Shown: positions 9,218 through 17,606 of the stretch, piece by piece
Layout of the letters: each line of letters begins with the position of its first letter
Numbering within the stretch: position 1 is the stretch's first letter
NCBI RefSeq assembly: GCF_934371575.1
Contig: NZ_CAKRNY010000011.1
Span: 25,689 to 89,688 of the forward strand
Source of the DNA: an uncultured Blautia sp.
GTDB taxonomy: Bacteria; Bacillota; Clostridia; Lachnospirales; Lachnospiraceae
Direction of reading: 5' to 3'
Length of the DNA stretch: 64,000 nt
Made by a program: the position numbers and the translations under genes
The notes under the pieces: generated by a model
Databases searched by the model: none
What the model was told of the DNA's origin: nothing
What the model saw: only the letters and a program-made list of their open reading frames with translations

Positions 9218-9251
9218 CTTACCCCTCCGTTTTTCAGACAGATTATATGAT

Positions 9252-9318
9252 ATGAGTGTCAAAAGGTCTTTTGACACTCATTTGATACCCGGATTGCTAC
9301 GCAGCTGCGCTGGTATCA
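9252..9318. repeat. Perfect 14-bp palindrome plus a second inverted repeat
   Basis: ATGAGTGTCAAAAG (9252-9265) and its exact complement CTTTTGACACTCAT (9268-9281) are separated by 2 nt. Directly after, TGATACC (9283-9289) and GGTATCA (9312-9318) flank another short palindrome (GCAGCTGC). It sits between two divergent small genes. It may be a terminator, an operator or a dispersed palindromic repeat. Confidence 0.7.
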
Positions 9319-9393
9319 TAATATACAATATGTCAAATCACTCATTCTCGTCATATTTTATTAGTAAAAACATAGATTTAAAAAGGGATTCTT

Positions 9394-9774
9394 ATGGAGC
9401 AGGAATATATTGCACAAACCCCGCTTGACCAGATGGTAAGCACTGACCAGCAGCAGCTTTTAAAAGCACTGATCCCCTATTTTTCCCCCAGACAGCAGCA
9501 GCTTCTTTCTGTATTTGCAAAAGCGAAGGAGCTTTCAAATACGGTAGCTCTTTTTTCCGGGGCTCCGGCCACCATGCACATACAGGCCATGTCAGTACCC
9601 GCCCAGCCTCTCGATATTTTGAACGATCTGCGTCGGTACTGTTTTGGGAATACAGGAAAAATGCTGGATCAGATTGCCAATATGATGACAATGGCTGAAA
9701 TGATAAAGGTGATGAATGCGGCTTCTCCGGAAGGAACTTGCGAAGATTCAGAAAAAGATTCAGAAAAGGAGTGA
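9394..9774 (+). CDS. Unknown small protein, first gene of a two-gene pair
   Basis: The protein is 126 aa, starting MEQEYIAQTPLDQMVSTDQQQLL. It appears mostly alpha-helical and Gln/Met-rich, with the charged tail EDSEKDSEKE. No signal peptide or membrane segment is seen, and I do not recognise a family. The next ATG is 6 nt past the stop, so the two genes are almost certainly translated from one message. A PYFSPRQQQLLSVFAKAKEL stretch looks like a helical protein-protein interface (inference). Upstream is the double palindrome at 9252-9318. Confidence 0.7.
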   Translation: MEQEYIAQTPLDQMVSTDQQQLLKALIPYFSPRQQQLLSVFAKAKELSNTVALFSGAPATMHIQAMSVPAQPLDILNDLRRYCFGNTGKMLDQIANMMTMAEMIKVMNAASPEGTCEDSEKDSEKE

Positions 9775-9780
9775 TCTTAT

Positions 9781-10053
9781 ATGACTGAAAACTGGCAGGA
9801 TCATCCAAAGCTTGCAGGTATGGACAAAAGCAAGCTTGAACTGCTCCGGCAAATGGCGCAGCAGGGAGCAGGAAAATCTCCTTCAGACCTGCTGCCATTT
9901 CTTATGAATGCAGCCTCTCAGGGAAAAAATGCCGGACTGAGTTTTAACAGTAACGAGATCAATACCATCATTGAAGTGTTGAAAACGGGAAAAAGCCCGC
10001 AGGAACAGGCAAAGCTGGATAAGGTGGTTCAACTGATGAGAATGATAAAATAA
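9781..10053 (+). CDS. Unknown small protein, second gene of the pair
   Basis: The protein is 90 aa, predicted helical and cytoplasmic, with a good ribosome site (AAAAGGAG). Features are a KSKLELLRQM segment, a DLLPFLMNAASQGK helix, and a basic C-terminus (VVQLMRMIK). It is not recognised as any named family. Tight coupling to the preceding gene implies a shared function. It converges on cinA with only 9 nt between stop codons and no visible terminator. Confidence 0.7.
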   Translation: MTENWQDHPKLAGMDKSKLELLRQMAQQGAGKSPSDLLPFLMNAASQGKNAGLSFNSNEINTIIEVLKTGKSPQEQAKLDKVVQLMRMIK

Positions 10054-10062
10054 CTCTATGGT

Positions 10063-11319
10063 TTATAATATTCCCATCATACATTCCCTAAGAAGCACCA
10101 GCGCACTTGCAACTGCCTGCTGACGGATCTTTGTCCGGTTTCCTGTGAAATGATACTCCTGTGTAACAGTATTGCCATTACAGCAGCAGCCCATAAATAC
10201 AGTACCAACCGGAGTCTCTTTCGTTCCCCCGTCCGGACCTGCAAGGCCTGTAACAGAAAGACAGATATCTGCTCCTGACGCAGCGCAGCCGCCCTTGGCC
10301 ATCTGCTTGGCACATTTGGAAGAAACTGCACCAACCGTCTTCAGAGTGGATTTTTTCACCCCAAGGCATTCTCTCTTTGCACGATTGCTGTATGTAACAA
10401 AGCCATGGGTAAACACCTGGGATGCACCTGGTACATTTACAATACGTGCTGCAATAGCACCGCCTGTGCAGGACTCTGCAAGAGCCAGCATCATGTTTTT
10501 CTCTTTCAGAAGATCCACAACAGCTTCCTCCAGTGTGGTATCTGCATCCAGAGCAAATACATTCGTGCCGAAACGCTTCTTCAATTCTTTTACCACAGGC
10601 TTGATCAGCTTTTTACAGGTCTTTTCGTCTTCCCCTTTTGCAGTGATACGAAGATGAACCTCTCCGGTCTTTGCATAAGGCGCAAGAGTGGGATTCGTCT
10701 GCGCTTCGATCATATCCTGAATATCTGCAGCCACCTGACTTTCTCCGATTCCGCAGATCTTCACCACCTGAGAATAAATGATCTCCGGCTGCTTCTTCTG
10801 AAGATAAGGATAAACAGCTTCCTCAAACATTGGAATCAGTTCATTAGGCGGTCCTGGGAGAAGAATGGCTGTCTTGCCGTTTTTCTCAAGGATCAGGCCG
10901 GGCGCAGTACCATTGTGATTATCCATTACAATGGCTCCCTCCGGCACCTGTGCCTGTTTATAGTTATTTGAGGTTACGCGTCTGTCCGGATGATTTTTCA
11001 TGTATTCCTTCATATAGCGTTCAATACGCTTTCTGGAATGAGAATCTTCATGAAGCGGAAGCCCCATCACCTCTGCACAGACCTCTTTGGTCAGATCGTC
11101 CTCCGTTGGTCCAAGACCACCGGTAAGGATCACCACATCTGATCTGTCAAGTGCAGATGCGATCACCGCCTTCATCCTGTCATGGTTATCTCCCACAACT
11201 GTTTCATAATAAACGGAAAGACCAAGCTGTGCACATTTCTCAGAAAGATATGCACTGTTGGTATTTACAATATTTCCAAGTAAAATTTCAGTTCCTACAG
11301 CTACAAGCTCTGCGATCAT
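10063..11319 (-). CDS. cinA: Competence/damage-inducible protein CinA, NMN deamidase
   Basis: The protein is 418 aa with two domains. The N-terminal molybdopterin-binding-like (COG1058) domain has VAVGTEILLGNIVNTN and GGLGPTEDDLTKE. The C-terminal PncC-like NMN amidohydrolase domain has LAESCTGGAIAARI near residue 273 and GLAGPDGGTKETPVGTVF. The family acts in pyridine-nucleotide salvage; the classical link to competence is by gene context. It is the last gene of the long yicC operon, 74 nt after pgsA, with two interleaved inverted repeats in the gap. Confidence 0.95.
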   Translation of the reverse strand: MIAELVAVGTEILLGNIVNTNSAYLSEKCAQLGLSVYYETVVGDNHDRMKAVIASALDRSDVVILTGGLGPTEDDLTKEVCAEVMGLPLHEDSHSRKRIERYMKEYMKNHPDRRVTSNNYKQAQVPEGAIVMDNHNGTAPGLILEKNGKTAILLPGPPNELIPMFEEAVYPYLQKKQPEIIYSQVVKICGIGESQVAADIQDMIEAQTNPTLAPYAKTGEVHLRITAKGEDEKTCKKLIKPVVKELKKRFGTNVFALDADTTLEEAVVDLLKEKNMMLALAESCTGGAIAARIVNVPGASQVFTHGFVTYSNRAKRECLGVKKSTLKTVGAVSSKCAKQMAKGGCAASGADICLSVTGLAGPDGGTKETPVGTVFMGCCCNGNTVTQEYHFTGNRTKIRQQAVASALVLLRECMMGIL

Positions 11320-11393
11320 ACGTATACCTCTTTTCTAATTCAGCCAGCATCTTCCCATTCAGAAAAGAGGCTGGCTGGTTTACAGGCTTCCTA

Positions 11394-11933
11394 TTATTCC
11401 TGCATGGAAATCACATTTTTGTTCTGAACAATATAAGTGATCAGAGAAATCACTGTCAGAGCCAATGATAACCATACAAATATCTGTGTCAATATTTCAA
11501 AGAATCCCCCGAAATTCAGGATCAGGAGAATGATCATGATCATCTGGGAAACCGTTTTGAATTTTCCCCAGTAGTTGGCGGCAATAACGACACCATTCTC
11601 AGCTGCGATCAGTCTGAACCCACTGATGATGAATTCTCTTGCAATGATAATGATGACAAACCATGCCGGCAGACGCCCCAGCTCGATCATGCAGATCAGG
11701 GCAGAACACACAAGCAGCTTGTCAGCAAGAGGATCCATAAATTTACCAAAATTGGTAACCAGATTATTTTTACGTGCCAGATGACCATCAAACCAGTCTG
11801 TGATGCTTGCCACTACAAAAATGGCAAGACAGATATAGCGATTTGCCTCCTGGCCCCATCCTGTCAGAATAAATAAAACAAAAAACGGTACCAGAATCAT
11901 TCTGGCTATAGTCAGTTTATTCGGTGTATTCAT
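11394..11933 (-). CDS. pgsA: CDP-diacylglycerol-glycerol-3-phosphate 3-phosphatidyltransferase
   Basis: This 179-aa integral membrane enzyme makes phosphatidylglycerol phosphate from CDP-diacylglycerol and glycerol-3-phosphate, feeding phosphatidylglycerol and cardiolipin synthesis. The CDP-alcohol phosphotransferase signature D-G-x2-A-R-x8-G-x3-D-x3-D is intact in DWFDGHLARKNN...GKFMDPLADK. Several hydrophobic segments are present. The start overlaps the end of rimO by 17 nt, implying translational coupling. Confidence 0.95.
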   Translation of the reverse strand: MNTPNKLTIARMILVPFFVLFILTGWGQEANRYICLAIFVVASITDWFDGHLARKNNLVTNFGKFMDPLADKLLVCSALICMIELGRLPAWFVIIIIAREFIISGFRLIAAENGVVIAANYWGKFKTVSQMIMIILLILNFGGFFEILTQIFVWLSLALTVISLITYIVQNKNVISMQE

Positions 11934-13254
11934 CTTCCAGTTCTCCTATCAAATCATATTCCAGAGCGCCGGTAACCCGGACTCTCGCAAAATCCCCCGT
12001 CATAAGAAGCTCGCCGGTCTGCACGAAAATATATCCGTCAACCTTAGGCGCATCTCCGTAAGTACGTCCGATATACGCACTTTCGCCGGACACCTTGCCC
12101 TCGATCATAACGGTCAGCACCTGACCTATACGCTTCTCTCCCTTTTCAAGAGAAATCTCCTGCTGAAGCTCCATGATCTCGTCACGTCTTGCTTCCTTGA
12201 TTTCTTCAGGAATCTGAGGCTCCATAATTGCTGCCGGGGTATCTTCCTCAGCAGAATATGTGAAAACGCCAAGGCGGTCAAACTCAATCTCATCCACAAA
12301 CCCCATCAGTTCCTCGTGATCCTCCTGTGTCTCACCAGGAAATCCGCTGATCAGACTGGTGCGAAGGAAAATATCCGGAATCTCCCGGCGCAGCTTACCG
12401 ATAATCTCTATCAGTTCCTGCTTTGTGGTGCGGCGTCCCATGCGCTTCAGCACACGGTCGCTTGCATGCTGGATAGGAAGATCCAGATAATGACAGATTT
12501 TCTTCTCTTCCTTCATAGTCTGAATCAGTTCATCATAAATTTCCTCCGGATAACAGTACAGAATACGGATCCAGCGGATTCCACTTATTTTGCACAGCTC
12601 TTTCAAAAGAATGTGGAGGGATTTTTTACCATAAATATCCTTACCATATACAGTCGTCTCCTGGGCAACCAGAATCAGCTCTTTTACGCCTTGCTCTGCC
12701 AGTGACTGTGCTTCCTTTAAAAGCTGTTCCATGGGAACACTTCTGTAACTGCCCCGCAGCTTTGGAATAATGCAGTAAGTACAATGCTTATCACAGCCCT
12801 CTGCAATTTTCAGATATGCAAAATGCCCACCTGTGGTCAGCATACGCTTACCGGAAATATCCGGAAGAAAATCAATGCTCTTATACTCTTCGAAATGTCT
12901 GCCAGCCTCAGCCTCATTCACAGCCTTAATAATATCACAATAGGATGTTGTACCAAGGATTGCATCCACCTCAGGTATTTCCTCTGAAATTTCTTTCTTG
13001 TAACGCTGTGCCATACATCCGGTAACGATCAGCACCCTGCAGGTGCCTGCTTTTTTCTTCTCTGCCATTTCAAGAATAGTATTGACACTCTCCTCTTTGG
13101 CATCACCGATAAAACAGCAGGTATTGACAATAATGACTTCTGCCTCATCCTCATCATCAACGATCTGATGTCCGTCTGCTGCGAGCATTCCAAGCATTTC
13201 CTCAGAATCTACCAGGTTCTTATCACATCCAAGGGAAATGAACAGTAATTTCAT
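11917..13254 (-). CDS. rimO: Ribosomal protein S12 methylthiotransferase RimO
   Basis: This radical-SAM enzyme adds a methylthio group to the conserved Asp of ribosomal protein S12. The 445-aa protein starts MKLLFISLGCDKNLVDSEEML, the classical MTTase N-terminus with its first cluster-binding Cys. The radical-SAM motif CxxxCxxC is seen in CDKHCTYCIIP, and a C-terminal TRAM-like segment is present. The ATG at 13254 was chosen over an extension of 9 residues because family members start here; it lies one nucleotide beyond the rpoZ stop. RimO is preferred over MiaB because of the SLGCDKNLVD start. Confidence 0.95.
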   Translation of the reverse strand: MKLLFISLGCDKNLVDSEEMLGMLAADGHQIVDDEDEAEVIIVNTCCFIGDAKEESVNTILEMAEKKKAGTCRVLIVTGCMAQRYKKEISEEIPEVDAILGTTSYCDIIKAVNEAEAGRHFEEYKSIDFLPDISGKRMLTTGGHFAYLKIAEGCDKHCTYCIIPKLRGSYRSVPMEQLLKEAQSLAEQGVKELILVAQETTVYGKDIYGKKSLHILLKELCKISGIRWIRILYCYPEEIYDELIQTMKEEKKICHYLDLPIQHASDRVLKRMGRRTTKQELIEIIGKLRREIPDIFLRTSLISGFPGETQEDHEELMGFVDEIEFDRLGVFTYSAEEDTPAAIMEPQIPEEIKEARRDEIMELQQEISLEKGEKRIGQVLTVMIEGKVSGESAYIGRTYGDAPKVDGYIFVQTGELLMTGDFARVRVTGALEYDLIGELEDEYTE

Positions 13255-13255
13255 A

Positions 13256-13600
13256 TTATTCTGCACTCTCCTCAGACGCAACAGAATCTGTTACAGCTGC
13301 ATTTTCTTCTGCAGCAGTCTCTTCTGCCGGACACTCCGCTGTCTCTGTAAGAGCCTCCTCCTCATGTTTGCCAGGAAGAATCTTAACCTTGCCGTGATAT
13401 AACTCATCAATAGCGATAGAAAGCGGTTTCTTACCCTTTACATTATCAGCCAGCGGCTTTGCACCGCCGATCAGCTGACGTGCACGTTTGCTGGTCGCAA
13501 GGATCAGGGAATAACGGCTGTTGAGCACCATGCTCTCGTCATCGTCCTCATTGTTTGTATTGATTGCTTCGATTAATTCTGAATAAGATGGATGGATCAT
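13256..13600 (-). CDS. rpoZ: RNA polymerase omega subunit
   Basis: The protein is 114 aa. The first ~75 residues (MIHPSYSELIEAIN... NSRYSLILATSKRARQL... KPLSIAIDEL) carry the conserved omega fold that binds the beta-prime C-terminus. The last ~40 residues are a low-complexity Glu/Ala-rich acidic tail (EEALTETAECPAEETAAEE), longer than in many homologues. It lies in the usual place downstream of gmk and immediately upstream of rimO. Confidence 0.93.
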   Translation of the reverse strand: MIHPSYSELIEAINTNNEDDDESMVLNSRYSLILATSKRARQLIGGAKPLADNVKGKKPLSIAIDELYHGKVKILPGKHEEEALTETAECPAEETAAEENAAVTDSVASEESAE

Positions 13601-13699
13601 ATATATACTCCTTTCAAAAATTGTAATTATTGTTATTATTTTTATAAAGATTCACTCGCTTCATAGATATTTCTGTACATAAAGCTGTAAATCATTATT

Positions 13700-14326
13700 T
13701 CATTCTTCAGCAAAACCTGCCGCCTGCGTCTGAACCTTCCTGATAAAATCCAGATTTCTCTTCATCGCGAAATGTTCACTCTGAATAATATTATGGAGTC
13801 TGTCCACAGCCAGGTCAAGTTCATCATTTACCAGAAGATAATCATACTCTTCTACACCCTCTGCTTCCTGAGAAGCTCTTGCAAGGCGCTGGCGGATCAC
13901 CGTCTGCGTCTCAGTTCCTCTTCCCACAAGGCGTTCCTTTAATTCTTCCATAGAAGGCGCAGTCACAAATACCAGAACAGCATCAGGGAATTTCTTCTTG
14001 ATCTTACGTGCACCCTGGATCTCAATCTCCAGGATCACATCACGTCCCTGTGACAACTGCTCTTCCACATAAGCCTTCGGTGTGCCATAGTAATTCCCAA
14101 CATACTGGGCATATTCAATCAGCTGGTCCTGATCGATCATTTCCTCAAACTCTTCTCTGGTCCGGAAAAAATATTCTCTTCCGTCTTCCTCCCCCGGTCT
14201 GGGGTTTCTGGTGGTAGCGGATACTGACAATGCATAATTGTCATATTTCGCCATCAGGCTTTTCATAATGGTACCTTTACCTGCTCCGGAAAATCCGGAA
14301 ACAACTACCAAAACTCCTCTACTCAT
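13700..14326 (-). CDS. gmk: Guanylate kinase
   Basis: The protein is 208 aa and phosphorylates GMP to GDP with ATP. The P-loop is GFSGAGKGT at residues 11-19, and the GMP-binding region includes TTRNPRPGEEDGREYFF. A canonical Gmk lid region and the C-terminal HNIIQSEHF stretch are present. Its start overlaps remA by 8 nt, a conserved Firmicutes arrangement. A 99-nt AT-rich gap precedes rpoZ. Confidence 0.97.
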   Translation of the reverse strand: MSRGVLVVVSGFSGAGKGTIMKSLMAKYDNYALSVSATTRNPRPGEEDGREYFFRTREEFEEMIDQDQLIEYAQYVGNYYGTPKAYVEEQLSQGRDVILEIEIQGARKIKKKFPDAVLVFVTAPSMEELKERLVGRGTETQTVIRQRLARASQEAEGVEEYDYLLVNDELDLAVDRLHNIIQSEHFAMKRNLDFIRKVQTQAAGFAEE

Positions 14327-14585
14327 GGTCCTCTCCCTTATTATCGATTACTTCTGCAAATCTGCGGGCTATTGTGTCCGGCTGAATCGCAGATAATATC
14401 AGAATGTCGTCTGAAGTGACAATTACAGATTTGGTCTTCCTTCCCTGTGTGGCATCCACAAGGGAATTGGATCCTTTCACACTCTGAACCATTCGTTTCA
14501 CCGGTGCGGCATCCGGATTTACCACAGCTACAATTTTCTGGGAATTCACCATATTGCCGAATCCGATATTGATTAATTTTGCCAT
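14319..14585 (-). CDS. remA: RemA family regulatory DNA-binding protein
   Basis: The protein is 88 aa and begins MAKLINIGFGNMVNSQKIVAVVNPDAAPVKR, the highly conserved N-terminus of RemA (DUF370). In Bacillus, RemA is a regulator of extracellular-matrix and osmoprotection genes. Here it sits between yicC and gmk, as in most Firmicutes. The target genes in this organism are unknown. Overlap with gmk suggests coupled translation. Confidence 0.93.
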   Translation of the reverse strand: MAKLINIGFGNMVNSQKIVAVVNPDAAPVKRMVQSVKGSNSLVDATQGRKTKSVIVTSDDILILSAIQPDTIARRFAEVIDNKGEDHE

Positions 14586-14684
14586 GTTTTCGCCCTTCTG
14601 TCAAGATAAGGAGCACTTACGTAAAAAAGTTTTGCGCAGGCTCCTTCGTGCAGGCACAAAAGTCTATGTCTCTGATTTCCAAGG

Positions 14685-15563
14685 TTACTCCACATTCTGA
14701 ACCTGTTCTCTGATCTTTTCTATTTCAGTCTTCAGGTCAATAGCAATATTGGAAATTACCAGATCACTGGACTTGGACAGAATGGTATTCGCCTCCCTGT
14801 TCATCTCCTGAGCCATAAAATCAAGCTTGCGGCCGATTCCCTCTTTTTCTTCCAGCATATTCTTCATCCCCTGGATATGGCTGTGAAGCCGGACGGTCTC
14901 CTCGTCGTTACAGATTTTATCCGAAAACAAAATAACTTCAGCAGCAATCCTGGAATCCTCAATCTGGGAATCTTCAAGAAGCTCGTGAACCTTAGCTTCC
15001 AGCTTCTCTCTGTAGGAATCCACAACCTCCGGTGAGCGCGCCTCCACCTGGCTTACCTTCTCATCAAGGGCATCCAGCTTGGCAAGCAGATCATTTTTCA
15101 GATTCTCACCCTCTCTTTCACGTGCCTGAGCGAATTTCCCGCAAGCCTCACGAAGTGGTCCCTCCAAAACAGCCCACAATGCATCCTCGTCAACAGACTG
15201 CTCCTCCATAGTCAGAACCTCCGGATACCGGGAAAGGGCACCTGCCTTCACGTCATTTTCCAGTCCGAATTCTTCTGACATCTGGCGAATGTAATCCAGA
15301 TATTCTCCGGCAAGCTCCCTGTTATATTTCAGGGCACCGCAGCTTAAGGTATAGTCCTCATATGTGATAAACACATCCACCTTCCCCCGCTGCATGTATG
15401 TCTTCATAAGATTCCGGATCGTTCCCTCAAGGAAGCTTAGTTTCCTTGGCATTTTGATGCTCAGATCCAGATATCTGTGATTGACGGATTTAATTTCAAC
15501 AGTGATCTTCCGTTCTTTTGTAATCACCTCAGCTCTTCCGAAGCCGGTCATGCTTTTTATCAT
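14685..15563 (-). CDS. yicC: YicC/YloC family endoribonuclease-like protein
   Basis: The protein is 292 aa, starting MIKSMTGFGRAEV, the family hallmark, and ending with DLKTEIEKIREQVQNVE. The YicC_N and DUF1732 domains are both complete. E. coli YicC has been linked to RNA cleavage and small-RNA turnover; the role in Firmicutes is less clear. It is the first gene of the operon yicC-remA-gmk-rpoZ-rimO-pgsA-cinA, expressed from the divergent promoter region at 15667-15717. Confidence 0.93.
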   Translation of the reverse strand: MIKSMTGFGRAEVITKERKITVEIKSVNHRYLDLSIKMPRKLSFLEGTIRNLMKTYMQRGKVDVFITYEDYTLSCGALKYNRELAGEYLDYIRQMSEEFGLENDVKAGALSRYPEVLTMEEQSVDEDALWAVLEGPLREACGKFAQAREREGENLKNDLLAKLDALDEKVSQVEARSPEVVDSYREKLEAKVHELLEDSQIEDSRIAAEVILFSDKICNDEETVRLHSHIQGMKNMLEEKEGIGRKLDFMAQEMNREANTILSKSSDLVISNIAIDLKTEIEKIREQVQNVE

Positions 15564-15666
15564 AGTAATCTCTTTCTGTATTTTTTATTCCGAAAATTGT
15601 CTCTGAACGGGCGTGTCTTCTGACACCGCATCTCTTTACCGACAATACTTCTACGCATACAGATTT

Positions 15667-15695
15667 ATTATAGTTCATTCCAAAACCCTAGTCAA
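15667..15695 (-). promoter_or_regulatory. Promoter of the yicC operon
   Basis: TTGACT (15690-15695), 17 nt, TATAAT (15667-15672) on the minus strand. The -35 box overlaps that of the divergent rqcH promoter. Confidence 0.8.
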
Positions 15696-15717
15696 ATCCT
15701 TTTTTTGCTGTTATAAT
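15689..15717 (+). promoter_or_regulatory. Promoter of rqcH
   Basis: TAGTCA (15689-15694), 17 nt, TATAAT (15712-15717). Downstream in the leader, CTTCTTGTG/CACAAGAAG (15740-15748/15754-15762) followed by GTTTTTA resembles a terminator or attenuator just before the ribosome site. Confidence 0.7.
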
Positions 15718-15788
15718 AAAGTTCGCGAAGCAAACGCAACTTCTTGTGCCTGCCACAAGAAGGTTTTTATCTGAAAGGAGTTTTCTTT

Positions 15789-17537
15789 ATGGCTTTTGAC
15801 GGAATTACCATTGCAGCAATGGTTTCTGAACTGAATAAAAATCTCTCCGGCGGACGCATCAACAAAATTGCCCAGCCTGAGAACGATGAACTGCTTATCA
15901 CCGGAAAGGGAACAAATGGCCAGAAGCGACTGCTTCTCTCTGCCAGCGCCTCCCTTCCTTTAATTTACTTTACAGCCAAAAACCGGATCAGTCCCCTGAC
16001 TGCTCCTAACTTCTGCATGCTGCTCCGCAAGCACATCGGAAGTGCCAGGATCACCGGCATCCGTCAGCCCGGTCTGGAGCGTGTAGTGGAATTTGAGCTT
16101 GAACATCTGAATGAGCTGGGTGATGTCTGCCATAAAATCCTCATCATGGAGCTGATGGGAAAGCACAGCAACATTATTTTCTGTGATGACCAGGGCATGA
16201 TCCTGGACAGCATCAAGCATGTGTCCTGTAACGTAAGCTCTGTCCGAGAGGTTCTTCCCGGACGTCCTTATTTTATCCCTCACACTCAGGATAAGCTGGA
16301 TCCCCTTTCCATCTCCAGAGAAGATTTTATGGAAAAAGTCTGCGGCAGATCCAATGCCATTTCCAAAGCACTTTACCAGACTCTTACCGGTTTCAGCCCT
16401 GTTATGGCCCAGGAGCTTTGTTATCGTGCCGCCATTGATGGAAATGATGATGCCCAGGCTCTTGATACGAATGCCAGAGAACGCCTTTACACAGAGTTTG
16501 TCAATCTGATGGATCATATCCGAAGGGAAGAATTTACCCCTTCCATTATATTTAAAGGTGAAGAACCTATTGAATATGGTGTTCTTCCTTTTACCCAGTA
16601 TGGTGAGGGCTTTACCAGCCAGACATTCGATTCTGTGTCTGAAATGCTGGAAACCTATTACGCGTCCAGGGACACTATTACCAGAATCCGCCAGAAATCT
16701 GCAGATCTTCGAAAAATTGTACAGACTGCCCTTGACCGCAATCGCAAAAAGCTTTCCCTTCAGCAGAAGCAAATGAAGGATACGGAAAAAAAGGATAAAT
16801 ACAAAATTTACGGCGAACTGATCAACACCTACGGCTACGGACTGGAAGAAGGATGCAAATCCTTTAAAGCAGTAAACTATTATAATGGAGAGGAAATCAC
16901 CATTCCTCTTGACCCAACCCTGACGCCTCTGGAAAATTCAAAAAAATATTTTGACCGTTACAGCAAACTGAAACGTACCCAGGAAGCTCTGGATGTTCAG
17001 ATTGCAGACACTGCCAGCGAGATCGAACACCTGGAATCCATTTCCAATGCCCTCGACATTGCATCGGAAGAAAGTGATCTTTCCCAGATCAAGGAAGAGC
17101 TGATGGAATATGGCTATGTAAAGCGTCATTATGGAAATAAAAAGGGTGCCAAAATGCAGGTGAAATCCAAGCCTTTCCACTATATTTCCAGTGACGGCTA
17201 TGATATTTATGTTGGAAAAAATAACTACCAGAACGATGAGCTGACCTTCAAATTTGCCACTGGAAATGACTGGTGGTTCCATGCAAAAAAGATGCCCGGT
17301 TCCCATGTAGTTGTAAAAACAAAGGACGGTACCCTTCCAGACCGCACCTTTGAAGAGGCCGGCAGTCTCGCCGCCTTTTATTCCAAAGGCCGTACTGCAC
17401 CAAAAGTAGAAATTGATTATCTTCAGAAAAAGAACGTGAAAAAGCCTGCAGGTGCCAAACCCGGATTTGTAGTTTATTACACCAACTATTCCCTGATGGC
17501 TTCACCGGACATTTCCGGGATCAAACAGTTATCCTGA
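15789..17537 (+). CDS. rqcH: Ribosome quality control protein RqcH (NFACT / fibronectin-binding A family)
   Basis: The protein is 582 aa from the ATG at 15789 (AAAGGAG just upstream); 15 extra in-frame residues upstream are unlikely. The N-terminal NFACT-N domain begins MAFDGITIAAMVSELNKNLSGGRINKIAQPENDE. The middle is coiled-coil, rich in Lys/Gln/Glu (about 305-430). The C-terminal NFACT-R (DUF814) domain contains WWFHAKKMPGSHVVVK. In Bacillus, RqcH binds stalled 50S-peptidyl-tRNA complexes and adds C-terminal Ala tails. The older fibronectin-binding label comes from streptococcal homologues. Confidence 0.93.
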   Translation: MAFDGITIAAMVSELNKNLSGGRINKIAQPENDELLITGKGTNGQKRLLLSASASLPLIYFTAKNRISPLTAPNFCMLLRKHIGSARITGIRQPGLERVVEFELEHLNELGDVCHKILIMELMGKHSNIIFCDDQGMILDSIKHVSCNVSSVREVLPGRPYFIPHTQDKLDPLSISREDFMEKVCGRSNAISKALYQTLTGFSPVMAQELCYRAAIDGNDDAQALDTNARERLYTEFVNLMDHIRREEFTPSIIFKGEEPIEYGVLPFTQYGEGFTSQTFDSVSEMLETYYASRDTITRIRQKSADLRKIVQTALDRNRKKLSLQQKQMKDTEKKDKYKIYGELINTYGYGLEEGCKSFKAVNYYNGEEITIPLDPTLTPLENSKKYFDRYSKLKRTQEALDVQIADTASEIEHLESISNALDIASEESDLSQIKEELMEYGYVKRHYGNKKGAKMQVKSKPFHYISSDGYDIYVGKNNYQNDELTFKFATGNDWWFHAKKMPGSHVVVKTKDGTLPDRTFEEAGSLAAFYSKGRTAPKVEIDYLQKKNVKKPAGAKPGFVVYYTNYSLMASPDISGIKQLS

Positions 17538-17606
17538 TAACTGCACAGTATGATGTCAGGGCAAAAGCCCGACTATGATATATTAATCTAAGAACAGGAG
17601 TTACCT

